Source: Bacillota bacterium
GTDB lineage: Bacteria; Bacillota; Clostridia; Acetivibrionales; JAMNYG01
DNA length: 48,935 bases
Direction of reading: 5' to 3'
Assembly (NCBI GenBank): GCA_023622945.1
Contig: JAMNYG010000145.1
Coordinates: 1 to 48,935 of the forward strand
The notes below the pieces were generated by a model that worked only from the letters and a program-made list of their open reading frames with translations, did no database searches and was not told the DNA's origin. This document shows positions 26,187-34,356 of the stretch, one piece after another. Position 1 is the stretch's first letter. The number at the start of each line of letters is the position of its first letter. A program made the position numbers and the translations under genes.

Positions 26187-26480
26187 TCAAAGAAATACCT
26201 TGTTATTTGACTTTCCTTCAAATTTTCCTATGCTGTATCCATAACAGAATGCCTGATACATGCTTGACATTATCAGTGCACCCAGATACTCCCTTTCATT
26301 CTTGTCAAGTCCTCTGTCCATTGTCTTTATGAAATTTCTGGTTTTGTCCCTTGCAATAAGCCTTATTGCCTCTCTGGTACCCACCAGGTCCTTTTCCAGC
26401 TTCTCTCTCCCTTGTTTTATATATTCTTTTATAGTGACTTCAAAACTGTTAAGATCATTTCTTTCTTCTGCGCCACCCAT
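26187..26480 (-). CDS. Conserved hypothetical protein
   Basis: A 97-residue soluble, helix-rich protein of unknown function with many charged residues (GREKLEKDLVGTREAIRLIA, DKTRNFIKTMDRGLDKNERE). The C-terminal half has SSMYQAFCYGYSIGKFEG. No known domain was recognised. The ATG at 26480 follows GGAGG by 8 nt. It lies 70 bp after the HtrA protease gene, possibly co-transcribed with it. Confidence 0.65.
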   Translation of the reverse strand: MGGAEERNDLNSFEVTIKEYIKQGREKLEKDLVGTREAIRLIARDKTRNFIKTMDRGLDKNEREYLGALIMSSMYQAFCYGYSIGKFEGKSNNKVFL

Positions 26481-26550
26481 GACACAATCCTCCAAATGTT
26501 TTGTTTTAACTAAGTATTGCCAATTATTGTGCCATATTATTCAAAATCAT

Positions 26551-27726
26551 CTACCTGGTGACCAGACCATCCCTGTTTTTTTCAGCGAGTGTAATTTGGA
26601 CCACTTCCGGCTTTCCTTCTGATAAATGCGTTATTTCTATTGTATCTCCGGGCTTCTTGGTATAAATATATGTCCTGAGCTGCATCATGGTATTGACGGG
26701 AATTCTATCCACATGAGTTATTATGCAGCCCAGACGTATGCCGCTTTTGTAAGCAGGTCCTTTTTCATCCACATTTACCACATAAATACCGTTTTCTATT
26801 TTCAGGTTGCCGTCAATGTATGGTATCACCTCTTTGTCGTAGGCAAATATCCCCATGTAAGGTTCTTTAAATTCTCCTTCCTTAACAAACCTTTCAACGA
26901 TGGGAACAACTATGTTAACAGGTATTGCAAAACCAATGGCTTCCGCACCTGTTACCTTGACGGTATTGATGCCTATTACTTCTCCCCTTGAATTCAGCAG
27001 GGGGCCTCCGCTGTTTCCCGGGTTTATGCTGGCATCGGTCTGTATAAGGTCCTCCATATAGTTGGAACCTTCCTCAGTATCGATTTTTATTGTCCTGTTC
27101 AATGCACTGATGATTCCCTGGGTAACGCTTCTCTGGAACTGCAGTCCCAGGGGATTTCCTATTGCTATGGCGGTTTCACCTACCTCAAGCAAATCGGAAT
27201 TGCCTAAAGGAACGGTAGGAAGATCGGTCAGATCTATTTTTACAATGGCAAGGTCCAGCACCGGATCTGACCATTTTGTCACACCGTCAACGTTGCGTCC
27301 GTCAGAAAGTGAAACAACAATCCTTTTGTTTTTTCCTCCGGCCACGTGGTGATTTGTGATTATATAACCATCAGGACTGACTATTACGCCTGAGCCCACT
27401 CCCCATTTTTCCGCAGCATTGCTGTCAAAAAACGAGTCCCGCTCTACCCTGAGGACAGAAATACCTACCACCGCAGGTGATGCAGCTTTGGCAACCGCCG
27501 TTGCAACAGGGACAGGTTTTCCTTCGGTCTCCTGGGCTATCTGTTGGGGCAGAGGTATGTCATTCCTGCCTTGTGCCGGAGGATTCAGATAATCCCGAAC
27601 GTCTTCAATATTCGTTTGTTTTCTTGTATCGAAAAAGAACAACAAAGCGGCTGTAAGAAGAGATGTAAGCAGTATTGTAAGAAAGGTCTTTCCAATTCCT
27701 CTGTAGCTCTCCCGATTGATCATCAT
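26551..27726 (-). CDS. htrA: HtrA/DegP-type membrane-anchored serine protease
   Basis: A 391-residue protein: a short cytosolic start, one membrane helix (about 13-31), a trypsin-like domain and one PDZ domain. The catalytic triad is visible: His127 in ITNHHVAGG, Asp158 in PVLDLAIVKID and Ser239 in INPGNSGGPLL. Such enzymes degrade or refold damaged exported proteins on the outer face of the membrane. The PDZ domain (about 290-375) has the GPAYKSGIRLGCIITHVD core. Two adjacent ATGs (27726 and 27723) follow AAAGGA; either may be used. Confidence 0.94.
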   Translation of the reverse strand: MMINRESYRGIGKTFLTILLTSLLTAALLFFFDTRKQTNIEDVRDYLNPPAQGRNDIPLPQQIAQETEGKPVPVATAVAKAASPAVVGISVLRVERDSFFDSNAAEKWGVGSGVIVSPDGYIITNHHVAGGKNKRIVVSLSDGRNVDGVTKWSDPVLDLAIVKIDLTDLPTVPLGNSDLLEVGETAIAIGNPLGLQFQRSVTQGIISALNRTIKIDTEEGSNYMEDLIQTDASINPGNSGGPLLNSRGEVIGINTVKVTGAEAIGFAIPVNIVVPIVERFVKEGEFKEPYMGIFAYDKEVIPYIDGNLKIENGIYVVNVDEKGPAYKSGIRLGCIITHVDRIPVNTMMQLRTYIYTKKPGDTIEITHLSEGKPEVVQITLAEKNRDGLVTR

Positions 27727-27798
27727 ATCATCCTTTTCTTTTTTATTTATTATTGCAAATAAAAAAGAAAAGAATGCAAACGGAGGCTGCTTTTGAGG

Positions 27799-28047
27799 CT
27801 ACTTACTGTCGTCAAATATGGGTTTTATAATTTTCTTGACGCTTTTTTCAAACTTAGGTCTGGGAAGCATGACCTGGTGCTGGCAGCCAAGGCATTTTAT
27901 TCTGAAATCCGCTCCCGTCCTTGTAATCTCCCATTGCTTGCTTCCGCACGGATGCTCCTTTTTCAGTTCAACAATATCACCGATTTTAAACTTGTCAGGC
28001 AAACCCATCATCTCCTTTGCTGCTGAATATTTAGAGTCCTTCAACAT
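27799..28047 (-). CDS. DUF951 family protein
   Basis: An 82-residue protein with the DUF951 core KIGDIVELKKEHPCGSKQWE, TRTGADFRIKCLGCQHQVML and RPKFEKSVKKII. It is conserved in Firmicutes; the Cys residues (PCGS, CLGC) suggest zinc, and a nucleic-acid role is often assumed but not shown. The first ATG overlaps the end of the amidotransferase gene by 7 bp. An ATG at 28008 (MGLPDKFKIGD) would match the family start more closely, though AAAGGAG sits only 3 nt before it. Confidence 0.83.
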   Translation of the reverse strand: MLKDSKYSAAKEMMGLPDKFKIGDIVELKKEHPCGSKQWEITRTGADFRIKCLGCQHQVMLPRPKFEKSVKKIIKPIFDDSK

Positions 28048-28766
28048 CCTTGTTTGCAGGAATCAACAAACATCCTGAAAAGTTCCAGATAAATGCCGTC
28101 ATTTTTCCACATGTGCTCGGGATGCCACTGAACCCCTACCACAAATCTGTCAGTCTCATGTTCTATCGATTCTATAATGCCGTCCGGCGCCCTGGAGGAA
28201 ACCTTGAATCCAGGGGCTACGTCTTTTACGGCCTGATGATGGAATGAATTTACTGCTGCCTTTTCGCTTCCAAAGGCAGACCAAACCTTTGAGCCTTTTT
28301 CTATTATGATTTCATGGGTAGGATACCACCTGGGGGCGCTTTGGGAGTGTTTTATCATGTCCTTTCTGTTGGACTGGGCATAAATATCCTGATAAAGAGT
28401 TCCCCCAAATGTTACGTTTATGACCTGTATGCCCCTGCATATGCCCAGAATAGGTTTTCCGCCTTCAAATGCCGTTCTTATGGCATATATCTCCATTTCA
28501 TCCCTTAACGGCGATATCTCCCCGTTAAACTGATAATTCTGTTCGCCGTAAAGCCTTGCGTCAAGATCGGGTCCTCCGGTTACCATTAATCCGTCACACT
28601 TTTTTATTATAATATCAATCACATGGTGGTCCACGGTCAGAGGCATCAGTATAGGTACCCCGCCTGCTTCCATTATCCCGTCGCAATATCCCGTGTTGAT
28701 GCAGGAAATTCCCTTTTCGCTGTCATACGCAGGTGTTACGGCTATAACCGGGCGATATCTTCCCAC
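28041..28766 (-). CDS. Class I glutamine amidotransferase, gamma-glutamyl-GABA hydrolase family
   Basis: A 241-residue peptidase C26-type hydrolase. The nucleophile is Cys110 in LGICRGIQVIN, and the catalytic His and Glu are in VGVQWHPEHMW. The oxyanion region GLMVTGGPDLD is typical of PuuD-like enzymes, which cleave gamma-glutamyl bonds in putrescine or polyamine breakdown. No polyamine gene lies nearby, so the substrate is open. The start is GTG at 28766 with AGGGGTG 6 nt upstream. It is the first gene of a pair with the DUF951 gene. Confidence 0.88.
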   Translation of the reverse strand: MGRYRPVIAVTPAYDSEKGISCINTGYCDGIMEAGGVPILMPLTVDHHVIDIIIKKCDGLMVTGGPDLDARLYGEQNYQFNGEISPLRDEMEIYAIRTAFEGGKPILGICRGIQVINVTFGGTLYQDIYAQSNRKDMIKHSQSAPRWYPTHEIIIEKGSKVWSAFGSEKAAVNSFHHQAVKDVAPGFKVSSRAPDGIIESIEHETDRFVVGVQWHPEHMWKNDGIYLELFRMFVDSCKQGC

Positions 28767-28797
28767 AGTCTACACCCCTTACTATAGGATAAATAAA

Positions 28798-28826
28798 ATT
28801 ATATGACATAATATAATCCTTTACAA
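28798..28826 (-). promoter_or_regulatory. Sigma-A promoter of the amidotransferase-DUF951 pair
   Basis: On the minus strand TTGTAA and TATAAT are 17 nt apart, about 32 bp before the GTG start. From 28827 to 29049 no gene is seen. Confidence 0.65.
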
Positions 28827-29049
28827 TCCCTTTGAGTACACCTTATGTACAGACTTGGCATGTTATAACTTTTTTTAGGAGTATCCTGCCTTTACTGCAT
28901 TATACTGTTTGAATTCAGCCGGACCCTGCGCGGCCTGATTGCCTTTACTGTTTTTATGGCTTAGTTTCTTTCACTGCTTTATATGACTTAAATCCGGTCC
29001 TTTCAGTGAATAACTCTATGAAAACAAGTGAATTGATTTGCCGGAACAT

Positions 29050-29093
29050 AAGAAAGAAGCTCCGCCTTGGCTTATATGCCATTACAGAGCTTC
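29050..29093 (-). terminator. Terminator-like hairpin after rubredoxin
   Basis: On the minus strand GAAGCTC and GAGCTTC enclose an inner TGGC/GCCA hairpin and are followed by TTTCTT. It lies 18 bp after the rubredoxin stop. Confidence 0.6.
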
Positions 29094-29110
29094 TTTCCCA
29101 AATTCATCCC

Positions 29111-29272
29111 TCATTCTTCTTTTTCAAACATGTCCTTTCCTGCCCCGCACAGAGGGCATACCCAATCATCGGGCAAATCTTCAAAAGGCGTTCCCGGAGC
29201 TACACCGTTATCGGGATCTCCTTCCGCAGGATCATAAACATAGCCGCATGCCGTACATACATACTTGTCCAT
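29111..29272 (-). CDS. Rubredoxin
   Basis: A 53-residue rubredoxin starting [19 protein letters not shown] and ending in a short acidic tail. The two knuckles CTACGY and CPLCGA give four cysteines for a single iron, and [19 protein letters not shown] is the usual middle. Rubredoxins are small cytosolic one-electron carriers, used in anaerobes for oxygen and peroxide reduction and other redox steps. AAGGAG lies 10 nt before the ATG. It stands alone between terminator-like sequences. Confidence 0.95.
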   Translation of the reverse strand: MDKYVCTACGYVYDPAEGDPDNGVAPGTPFEDLPDDWVCPLCGAGKDMFEKEE

Positions 29273-29367
29273 ACCAATGCATCTCCTTCAAATAATTTGT
29301 TATTATTCTTACCCCAAAAGCTGAACTTTTAACAAAATTCACGCTTTCGGTCATATCCTCCTGTTCA

Positions 29368-29419
29368 GTACTTAAGGATTATTGATATCCCCTGTACTTA
29401 AGAATTATTGATACCCCGC
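29368..29419. repeat. 26 bp tandem duplication at the end of a membrane protein gene
   Basis: Two adjacent 26 bp copies (GTACTTAAGGATTATTGATA... and GTACTTAAGAATTATTGATA...) differ at a few positions. The second covers the last codons of the gene starting at 29903; the first lies mostly beyond its stop and is read in another frame. Confidence 0.75.
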
Positions 29420-29903
29420 AGGCTATAAGGATTACCGGCACGAATACCTGTCCTATGTTAATTCTGAAAAGGGGCCTTAATGATACCGACATAAAAAAGA
29501 TTGCGGATGTTGCAGAAAGTATGGTTACAGGTATAAGAAGCCCCCTGTCCCTGGTGCCGAAAAGATAGAGCTCAAACAGCCCTATTGCCACTGCCAGTAT
29601 CAGGCCGGGCCATAAAAGATGCATAATTCTGAAACTTCTTGCAAGCTGGAAGATGATACCCGTGGTCAGCAGAATCCCTGCAGGCACCAATATCCCTGCA
29701 TCCCTGTTTCTGCCGGAAAAGAATGCCGAATGCATGGCAATACCGGGGAGAATCAGAAACAGCGAAGGCCAATATCTTGAAATTATATAACCGATATCAA
29801 ATATATCGAAATGTATCCTCATAACACCCAGGTTGTTCATCAGAAACAACAGGCCGGTCACTATGAAAATCAGTCCCAGGAACATATTTCCTCTTCTGTT
29901 CAT
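29379..29903 (-). CDS. Membrane protein, LiaF-transmembrane/DUF5668-like
   Basis: A 174-residue protein that is almost all membrane helices (five or six), beginning MNRRGNMFLGLIFIVTGLLF. Short loops carry positive residues (SGRNRDAG, GTRDRG). The pattern resembles the membrane part of LiaF-like and DUF5668 proteins, often linked to envelope stress systems, but the outer LiaF domain is absent. The ATG at 29903 follows GGGAGGGG; longer versions lack a ribosome site. No two-component genes lie nearby, so the role is unknown. Confidence 0.7.
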   Translation of the reverse strand: MNRRGNMFLGLIFIVTGLLFLMNNLGVMRIHFDIFDIGYIISRYWPSLFLILPGIAMHSAFFSGRNRDAGILVPAGILLTTGIIFQLARSFRIMHLLWPGLILAVAIGLFELYLFGTRDRGLLIPVTILSATSAIFFMSVSLRPLFRINIGQVFVPVILIACGVSIILKYRGYQ

Positions 29904-30084
29904 GAAACCCCTCCCAGCATGTATAATTCTCAAAATCATGAATCATAAGCTACATTAACAATGGTCTGTCATTAACTTCATCAGCAGACATCTGTCATCA
30001 TCTTAATTAACAGCATTGAAAACTAATTGCTTTATGTCTGAAGAAGGAGATAAAAAAAAGAAGGGGTTAGAATAAGCGCATTAA

Positions 30085-30681
30085 TTATCCATTCAGAAGC
30101 GCAAGAAGTTCGGCATCGGAATTTATATTTTTAAGCACATATTTTATTCCGTCCGAGATCAGATCGGCCATTTTCATCACGGTGCTTAACCGCGTGTTCT
30201 GGAGGACCAGGAATTCCATAAAGCCTCCGAAATTTACAATTCCTGTTATATGCATGTTTCCCACAGGTTCAAGGTCTTTGTTTACACCTGAACCCGGTTT
30301 GATGGCTCCTTCACCTATTGTTATAAAACCCACATGTTCCATTTTTCCAAGGCATGCATCGATGGCGATAATGAAAGGGTTTGTGTATTTTGAATAGATA
30401 TTGTACATTACTTCCTTAAGGTTCTTTGCGTGAACCGGATAATCAAGGTTTCCGTAAACAAAAATGTTTTTATAATTTATGTCCTTTATCTTGTACCCAA
30501 TTAAAGGACCCAGGCTGTCACCGGTTGACCTGTCGGTCCCGATGCATAAAAACACTATGCTCTTGTGACCGTTTCTTATGCCCTTGCAAATATGCCTGTG
30601 CAGGGCACCGGTAAAACATTTAAAAGCCAGTTCGCTTTCTATGTTAATGTATAGCTGCTCAGCTGAAGTTCTCAAAAGCAT
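30085..30681 (-). CDS. yyaC: YyaC-family sporulation protein
   Basis: A 198-residue protein of the YyaC family, which shares the fold of hydrogenase-maturation and germination proteases. Family features are IVFLCIGTDRSTGDSLGPLI, VYGNLDYPVHAKNL, FIIAIDACLGKMEHVG and KPGSGVNKDLEPVG, with acidic residues in the places that bind metal in relatives. YyaC is made during sporulation in Bacillus; its target is not known. AGGAG lies 7 nt before the ATG. It is divergent from the phosphatase gene at 30888. Confidence 0.92.
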   Translation of the reverse strand: MLLRTSAEQLYINIESELAFKCFTGALHRHICKGIRNGHKSIVFLCIGTDRSTGDSLGPLIGYKIKDINYKNIFVYGNLDYPVHAKNLKEVMYNIYSKYTNPFIIAIDACLGKMEHVGFITIGEGAIKPGSGVNKDLEPVGNMHITGIVNFGGFMEFLVLQNTRLSTVMKMADLISDGIKYVLKNINSDAELLALLNG

Positions 30682-30727
30682 GGCAGTCTCCTGGAAGATG
30701 TTCTACTATAATATTATTTCCTTAGTA

Positions 30728-30831
30728 TTGACTTTTATTACAGCATTGGTAATATTACCTATCCCAATAATCTTGATAAATTTGATAGGGTTTGTTAATA
30801 TAAAAATACTTCGTCGGAAGGTATTGGGATA
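30728..30831 (+). promoter_or_regulatory. Promoter and palindromes before the PAS-PP2C gene
   Basis: TTGACT and TAATAT with a 16 nt spacer (30728-30755). A perfect palindrome GGTAATATTACC overlaps the -10, and a 10 bp inverted repeat TATCCCAATA/TATTGGGATA (30760-30769 and 30822-30831) brackets the leader. An operator and a leader hairpin are plausible. Confidence 0.5.
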
Positions 30832-30887
30832 CTTATCCTGAAGAAATGCTGCCGAACGTTCCCAATAAAAAAGGGGGTATGCAGAAC

Positions 30888-31991
30888 ATGGATTCCTTAA
30901 AGCAGAACATGCGCTTTGTGGAAGAAATAATTAACGGTATGAGCGATTGGGTCAGGGTAATCGACAGAGACGACAACATGATTTTTGTAAATAAGGCCAT
31001 GGCAGAAGCCCTGGACTCTGATCCAATCGGAAAGAAATGTTATCAAGTATTAGGCAGGAGCGCCCCCTGTGAAAACTGTATATCGCGTAAAGCCGTATTT
31101 GAGGGTATTTCCCAGGAAAAAGAAGAATATATAGGAAACAGGGTATTTTCTGTGATGAGCTCACCCGTAAGGGACGAAAATGGTAATATTATCGCAGTTG
31201 TGGAAGTTCTCAGGGATATAACCCATATGAAGGAGCTGCAGCAAAAAATCATTGAACAAAACAAAAAATTGAGCGCAGAACTCAGGATTGCCAAGAATCT
31301 TCAATGCAACCTCCTCCCAAAAAAGTTGCCGGAGGATAAAATAAGGTTCTCCTTTATTTATAAACCCTGCGAAGACCTGGGAGGAGATTTTCTGGATATC
31401 TATATGATAGATGATTCCCATACTGCAGTATACATTGCGGATGTGTCCGGACATGGAGTGCCGGCATCCATGCTGACGGTTTTTCTGAGATCCTCCATAA
31501 ATAAAAAACTTTTGTCGCCTGCCCAGGTCCTCAGTGAACTGTACAGGGACTTTAACAACAGCGGTTTGGACCCATTCCTTTATATAACCGTATTTCTGGC
31601 CATAATCGACCACCATACCAACACCATGACCTATTCCAATGCCGGTCTGAATGTTTCCCCCATAGTCTTCGGGAAAGACAGGTTTGAACTGCTGTGGGTT
31701 CCGGGCATACCAATAAGTACCTGGGTAGATGAACCGGATTATAAAGAAAAAACCTTACAACTTAACAAAAATGACAGAATTTTCTTTTACACCGACGGAA
31801 TTATAGAGCTGAAAAATTCACGGGATGAACAGTTCGGCGAAAAGCGCCTCCTGGAAGTACTTCTTCAGGAGGAACCTGATCTTGACATTTTGCTGGACAG
31901 GATTTTGAGCCATGCATCTGAGTTTGCAGGAACCAGGGACTATTCAGATATTTGTGATGATATCACCATAGCGCTTGTGGAAATAAGGTAA
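30888..31991 (+). CDS. PAS domain-PP2C (SpoIIE/RsbU-type) serine phosphatase
   Basis: A 367-residue cytosolic signalling protein. An N-terminal PAS domain (about 10-125: SDWVRVIDRDDNMIFVNKAM) has the cysteine pair PCENC, suggesting metal or redox sensing. A short coiled coil (about 125-150) leads to the SpoIIE/PP2C domain. The metal-binding Asp residues are visible in EDLGGDFLDIYMID, YIADVSGHGVPASML, FFYTDGIIELKN and DICDDITIAL. Relatives dephosphorylate anti-anti-sigma factors; no such partner is encoded in the window. The ATG at 30888 lies 10 nt after AGGGGG; the frame opens at 30846. Confidence 0.88.
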   Translation: MDSLKQNMRFVEEIINGMSDWVRVIDRDDNMIFVNKAMAEALDSDPIGKKCYQVLGRSAPCENCISRKAVFEGISQEKEEYIGNRVFSVMSSPVRDENGNIIAVVEVLRDITHMKELQQKIIEQNKKLSAELRIAKNLQCNLLPKKLPEDKIRFSFIYKPCEDLGGDFLDIYMIDDSHTAVYIADVSGHGVPASMLTVFLRSSINKKLLSPAQVLSELYRDFNNSGLDPFLYITVFLAIIDHHTNTMTYSNAGLNVSPIVFGKDRFELLWVPGIPISTWVDEPDYKEKTLQLNKNDRIFFYTDGIIELKNSRDEQFGEKRLLEVLLQEEPDLDILLDRILSHASEFAGTRDYSDICDDITIALVEIR

Positions 31992-32029
31992 AAGCAGTAA
32001 GAACCGGTTGCAAATTCCGGGGTTTTGAC

Positions 32030-32143
32030 AGCATTAAAGCAACGAGTGTTCGTAACATAGAACCTCAGAGTGCTGGTGGCATAAAAACACAGAGTACTCA
32101 TAACGTTAAAGCGCAGATTGCCCATAACATTAAAAAAGCTCAT
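32030..32143. repeat. Degenerate 24 bp minisatellite, four full units and one partial
   Basis: Units begin at 32030, 32054, 32078, 32102 and 32126, with a consensus like AACATTAAAGCACAGAGTGC followed by TCAT. It is intergenic, between the phosphatase stop and its terminator. A minus-strand frame through it gives an eight-residue periodic peptide, which reflects the repeat rather than a gene. Confidence 0.65.
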
Positions 32144-32190
32144 CCTGTTGTCAGGGATGAGCTTCTTATTATGGATGAGCTTCTTATTAT
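32137..32190 (+). terminator. Terminator after the phosphatase gene with duplicated 3' arm
   Basis: AAGCTCATCC pairs with GGATGAGCTT across a 7-8 nt loop, followed by CTTATTAT. The 18 bp unit GGATGAGCTTCTTATTAT (32155-32172) is repeated exactly at 32173-32190, so either copy can pair with the same 5' arm. Confidence 0.7.
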
Positions 32191-32250
32191 GCTAAGGATA
32201 AGCTTTACAGGCAAAGCTATTTTTATAAAAGAAGTTCTTCTTTTTCAATT

Positions 32251-33072
32251 CTAAAGGACATTGGCAACTGCATCTTCACATCTGATCCAGCTTATGGCAT
32301 TGGTAGGGCAGACCTTTATGCATTCTCCGCAATTTTCGCATTTATACGGATCTATTCTGGCCAGGTTATTTTCAAGAGTAATGGCTGATTTGGGACAAAC
32401 CTTCACGCACCTTCCGCAGCCAATACAGCCCACATCGCAGTTTTTCCTGGTAATATTGCCCCTGTCCAGGCTGGAACAGGTGACAGAGTACTGGCTGCTT
32501 TTGGGCACAAGCTTTATTATTTTCTTGGGACAAGCCGCCACGCACTTGCCGCATGCCGTACACCTGGACTCGGCAACCCATGCAAGGCCGTTTACTATTA
32601 CAATTGCATCGAAGGCACATGCTCTCACGCAGTTTCCCATTCCAACGCATCCGTACGTGCAGGCGTTGGGACCTCCGTACAGACCGGCAGCCGCTGCACA
32701 GTCTTCTATACCATTATACTCAAACTTGGTCCTGGAAACGGTTCTGCTTCCCCGGCACATCACCCGGGCGGTCTGAGGACTAACCTCTTCTGCTTCCACC
32801 CCAAGTATCTCTGCTATCTTGTCTGCCACTTCCTGTCCTCCAACAGGGCAACCGTTTACCTTGCAATTGCCTGCAGCGACACTTTCTGCGAATTCATCGC
32901 ATCCTGCCTGGCCGCATGCTCCGCAATTGGCTCCAGGGAGAACTTCTCTTATGCGTGCTACGGTTTCGTCAACCTTTACTTCAAACTTTTTTGAGGCATA
33001 AGCCAGCCCAACTCCAAATATTATCCCCAAACCTCCTACCACGGCAGCAGGCATTATTATTTCCTGTATCAC
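32251..33072 (-). CDS. rnfB: Rnf complex iron-sulfur subunit RnfB
   Basis: A 273-residue subunit that takes electrons from reduced ferredoxin. One N-terminal membrane helix is followed by a Cys cluster ([13 protein letters not shown]...GCPVGG) and several ferredoxin-type motifs: [37 protein letters not shown] and [12 protein letters not shown]. Four ferredoxin-like motifs is the long form of RnfB found in many anaerobes. It is last in rnfC-D-G-E-A-B, 31 bp after rnfA. Confidence 0.96.
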   Translation of the reverse strand: MIQEIIMPAAVVGGLGIIFGVGLAYASKKFEVKVDETVARIREVLPGANCGACGQAGCDEFAESVAAGNCKVNGCPVGGQEVADKIAEILGVEAEEVSPQTARVMCRGSRTVSRTKFEYNGIEDCAAAAGLYGGPNACTYGCVGMGNCVRACAFDAIVIVNGLAWVAESRCTACGKCVAACPKKIIKLVPKSSQYSVTCSSLDRGNITRKNCDVGCIGCGRCVKVCPKSAITLENNLARIDPYKCENCGECIKVCPTNAISWIRCEDAVANVL

Positions 33073-33103
33073 TTATGATCAACCTCCATGTATTCGTGTA
33101 TTG

Positions 33104-33697
33104 CTACTGAAACAGTCCCTGGAAGCCAAAGAAGGAAACCGATACAAGCGCTGCAGCAATCAGTGTAATCGGAAGACCCTTCAAAGATTCCGGTATATCG
33201 CACAGTTCAATTCTTTCTCTTACGCCGGAAAACAGTATCATGGCTAAAGTAAAGCCCACTCCGGCTCCAAAACCGTATACCGTAGACTTTGCAAGGTTAT
33301 ACTCCAGCTGAATGTTAAGAAGAGCCACTCCGAGAACAGCGCAGTTGGTTGTAATGAGAGGCAGGTAAATTCCCAGTGCTTTGTATAGCGGAGGGATAAC
33401 CTTTTTAAGCACCGTCTCAACAAACTGCACAAGGGATGCGATCACCAGTATAAATGCCACAGTCTGCAGGTATTCAAGTCCGAACCTGACCAGCAGAAAC
33501 TTATTTACAACCCATGTAGCAGCCGATGCAATGGTCATTACAAATATTACTGCGCCGCCCATGCCCAGGGACGTGGACAATTTCTTGGATACTCCAAGGA
33601 AGGGGCAAATACCGAGAAACTTGGTAAGTACGAAGTTCTCGACCAATATTGCTCCCATTATGATTACAATCATTTCTCTAACAGCATTCCCTGTCAT
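33104..33697 (-). CDS. rnfA: Rnf complex membrane subunit RnfA
   Basis: A 197-residue protein with six membrane helices. It has the family start IIMGAILVENFVLTKFLGIC with a conserved Cys, and TTNCAVLGVALLN near the middle; these Cys residues hold an iron-sulfur centre together with RnfE. Its start overlaps the rnfE stop by 4 bp. It is part of the ion-pumping ferredoxin:NAD+ oxidoreductase. Confidence 0.96.
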   Translation of the reverse strand: MTGNAVREMIVIIMGAILVENFVLTKFLGICPFLGVSKKLSTSLGMGGAVIFVMTIASAATWVVNKFLLVRFGLEYLQTVAFILVIASLVQFVETVLKKVIPPLYKALGIYLPLITTNCAVLGVALLNIQLEYNLAKSTVYGFGAGVGFTLAMILFSGVRERIELCDIPESLKGLPITLIAAALVSVSFFGFQGLFQ

Positions 33698-34356
33698 GCG
33701 CCTACCTCCTTGCCTTCAGCATGCATGCCGCACTTGAGTCCGCAGGTCTGACAGTTATGCTGCTGAATTTTAATTTTTGAAACCTTGTTTAAAATCCCCA
33801 CTACCGCTCCAAATGTCAGGAATCCACCCGGAGGGAGTATCATAATAATGGCAGGGTTAAAAAGGTTTGCAGTAACTGTTATACCGAAAATGGTACCATT
33901 GCCCAGGAATTCCCTGATTGATCCCATGATCAGCAGTGCCAGGGTAAACCCTATTCCCATTCCCAAGCCATCCAGGGCTGAATAGAACACATTGTTCTTG
34001 CTTGCAAACATTTCTGCTCTTGCCAGGATTATACAGTTAACAACGATCAGGGGAATAAATATCCCAAGAGCCCTGTCTATTTCAGGCAGGTAGGCCTTAA
34101 GCAGAAGCTGAACTATTGTCACAAACCCGGCAATAATGGTTATAAATGCAGGAATTCTCACCTTGTCGGGAATAAGCTTCCTGGTAAGGGAAATAACAAC
34201 ATTCGAGCAAATAAGCACCACTGTCGCCGACAATCCCATACCTATCCCGTTAATGGCTGAAGTGGTCACCGCCAGAGTAGGACAAGTTCCAAGCACCAGC
34301 CTTAATGTAGGATTTTCCTTAAATATACCGTTTGTAATTACTTTCAATGCTTTCAC
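33694..34356 (-). CDS. rnfE: Rnf complex membrane subunit RnfE
   Basis: A 220-residue, six-helix subunit similar to RnfA, with ENPTLRLVLGTCPTLAVTTS and VVNCIILARAEMFASKN carrying the conserved Cys. The C-terminal tail after the last helix (QQHNCQTCGLKCGMHAEGKE) holds four cysteines and two histidines, suggesting an extra metal site. The start overlaps the rnfG stop by 4 bp and its own stop overlaps the rnfA start by 4 bp. Confidence 0.96.
   Translation of the reverse strand: MKALKVITNGIFKENPTLRLVLGTCPTLAVTTSAINGIGMGLSATVVLICSNVVISLTRKLIPDKVRIPAFITIIAGFVTIVQLLLKAYLPEIDRALGIFIPLIVVNCIILARAEMFASKNNVFYSALDGLGMGIGFTLALLIMGSIREFLGNGTIFGITVTANLFNPAIIMILPPGGFLTFGAVVGILNKVSKIKIQQHNCQTCGLKCGMHAEGKEVGA

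Noticed and set aside
31940-32143. 67-residue frame with an eight-residue period on minus
   Set aside because: It reads through the 24 bp minisatellite and overlaps the phosphatase 3' end; the period reflects DNA repeats.
32030-32143. CRISPR-like array
   Set aside because: The 24 bp units are contiguous and degenerate with no spacers, and no cas gene is present.
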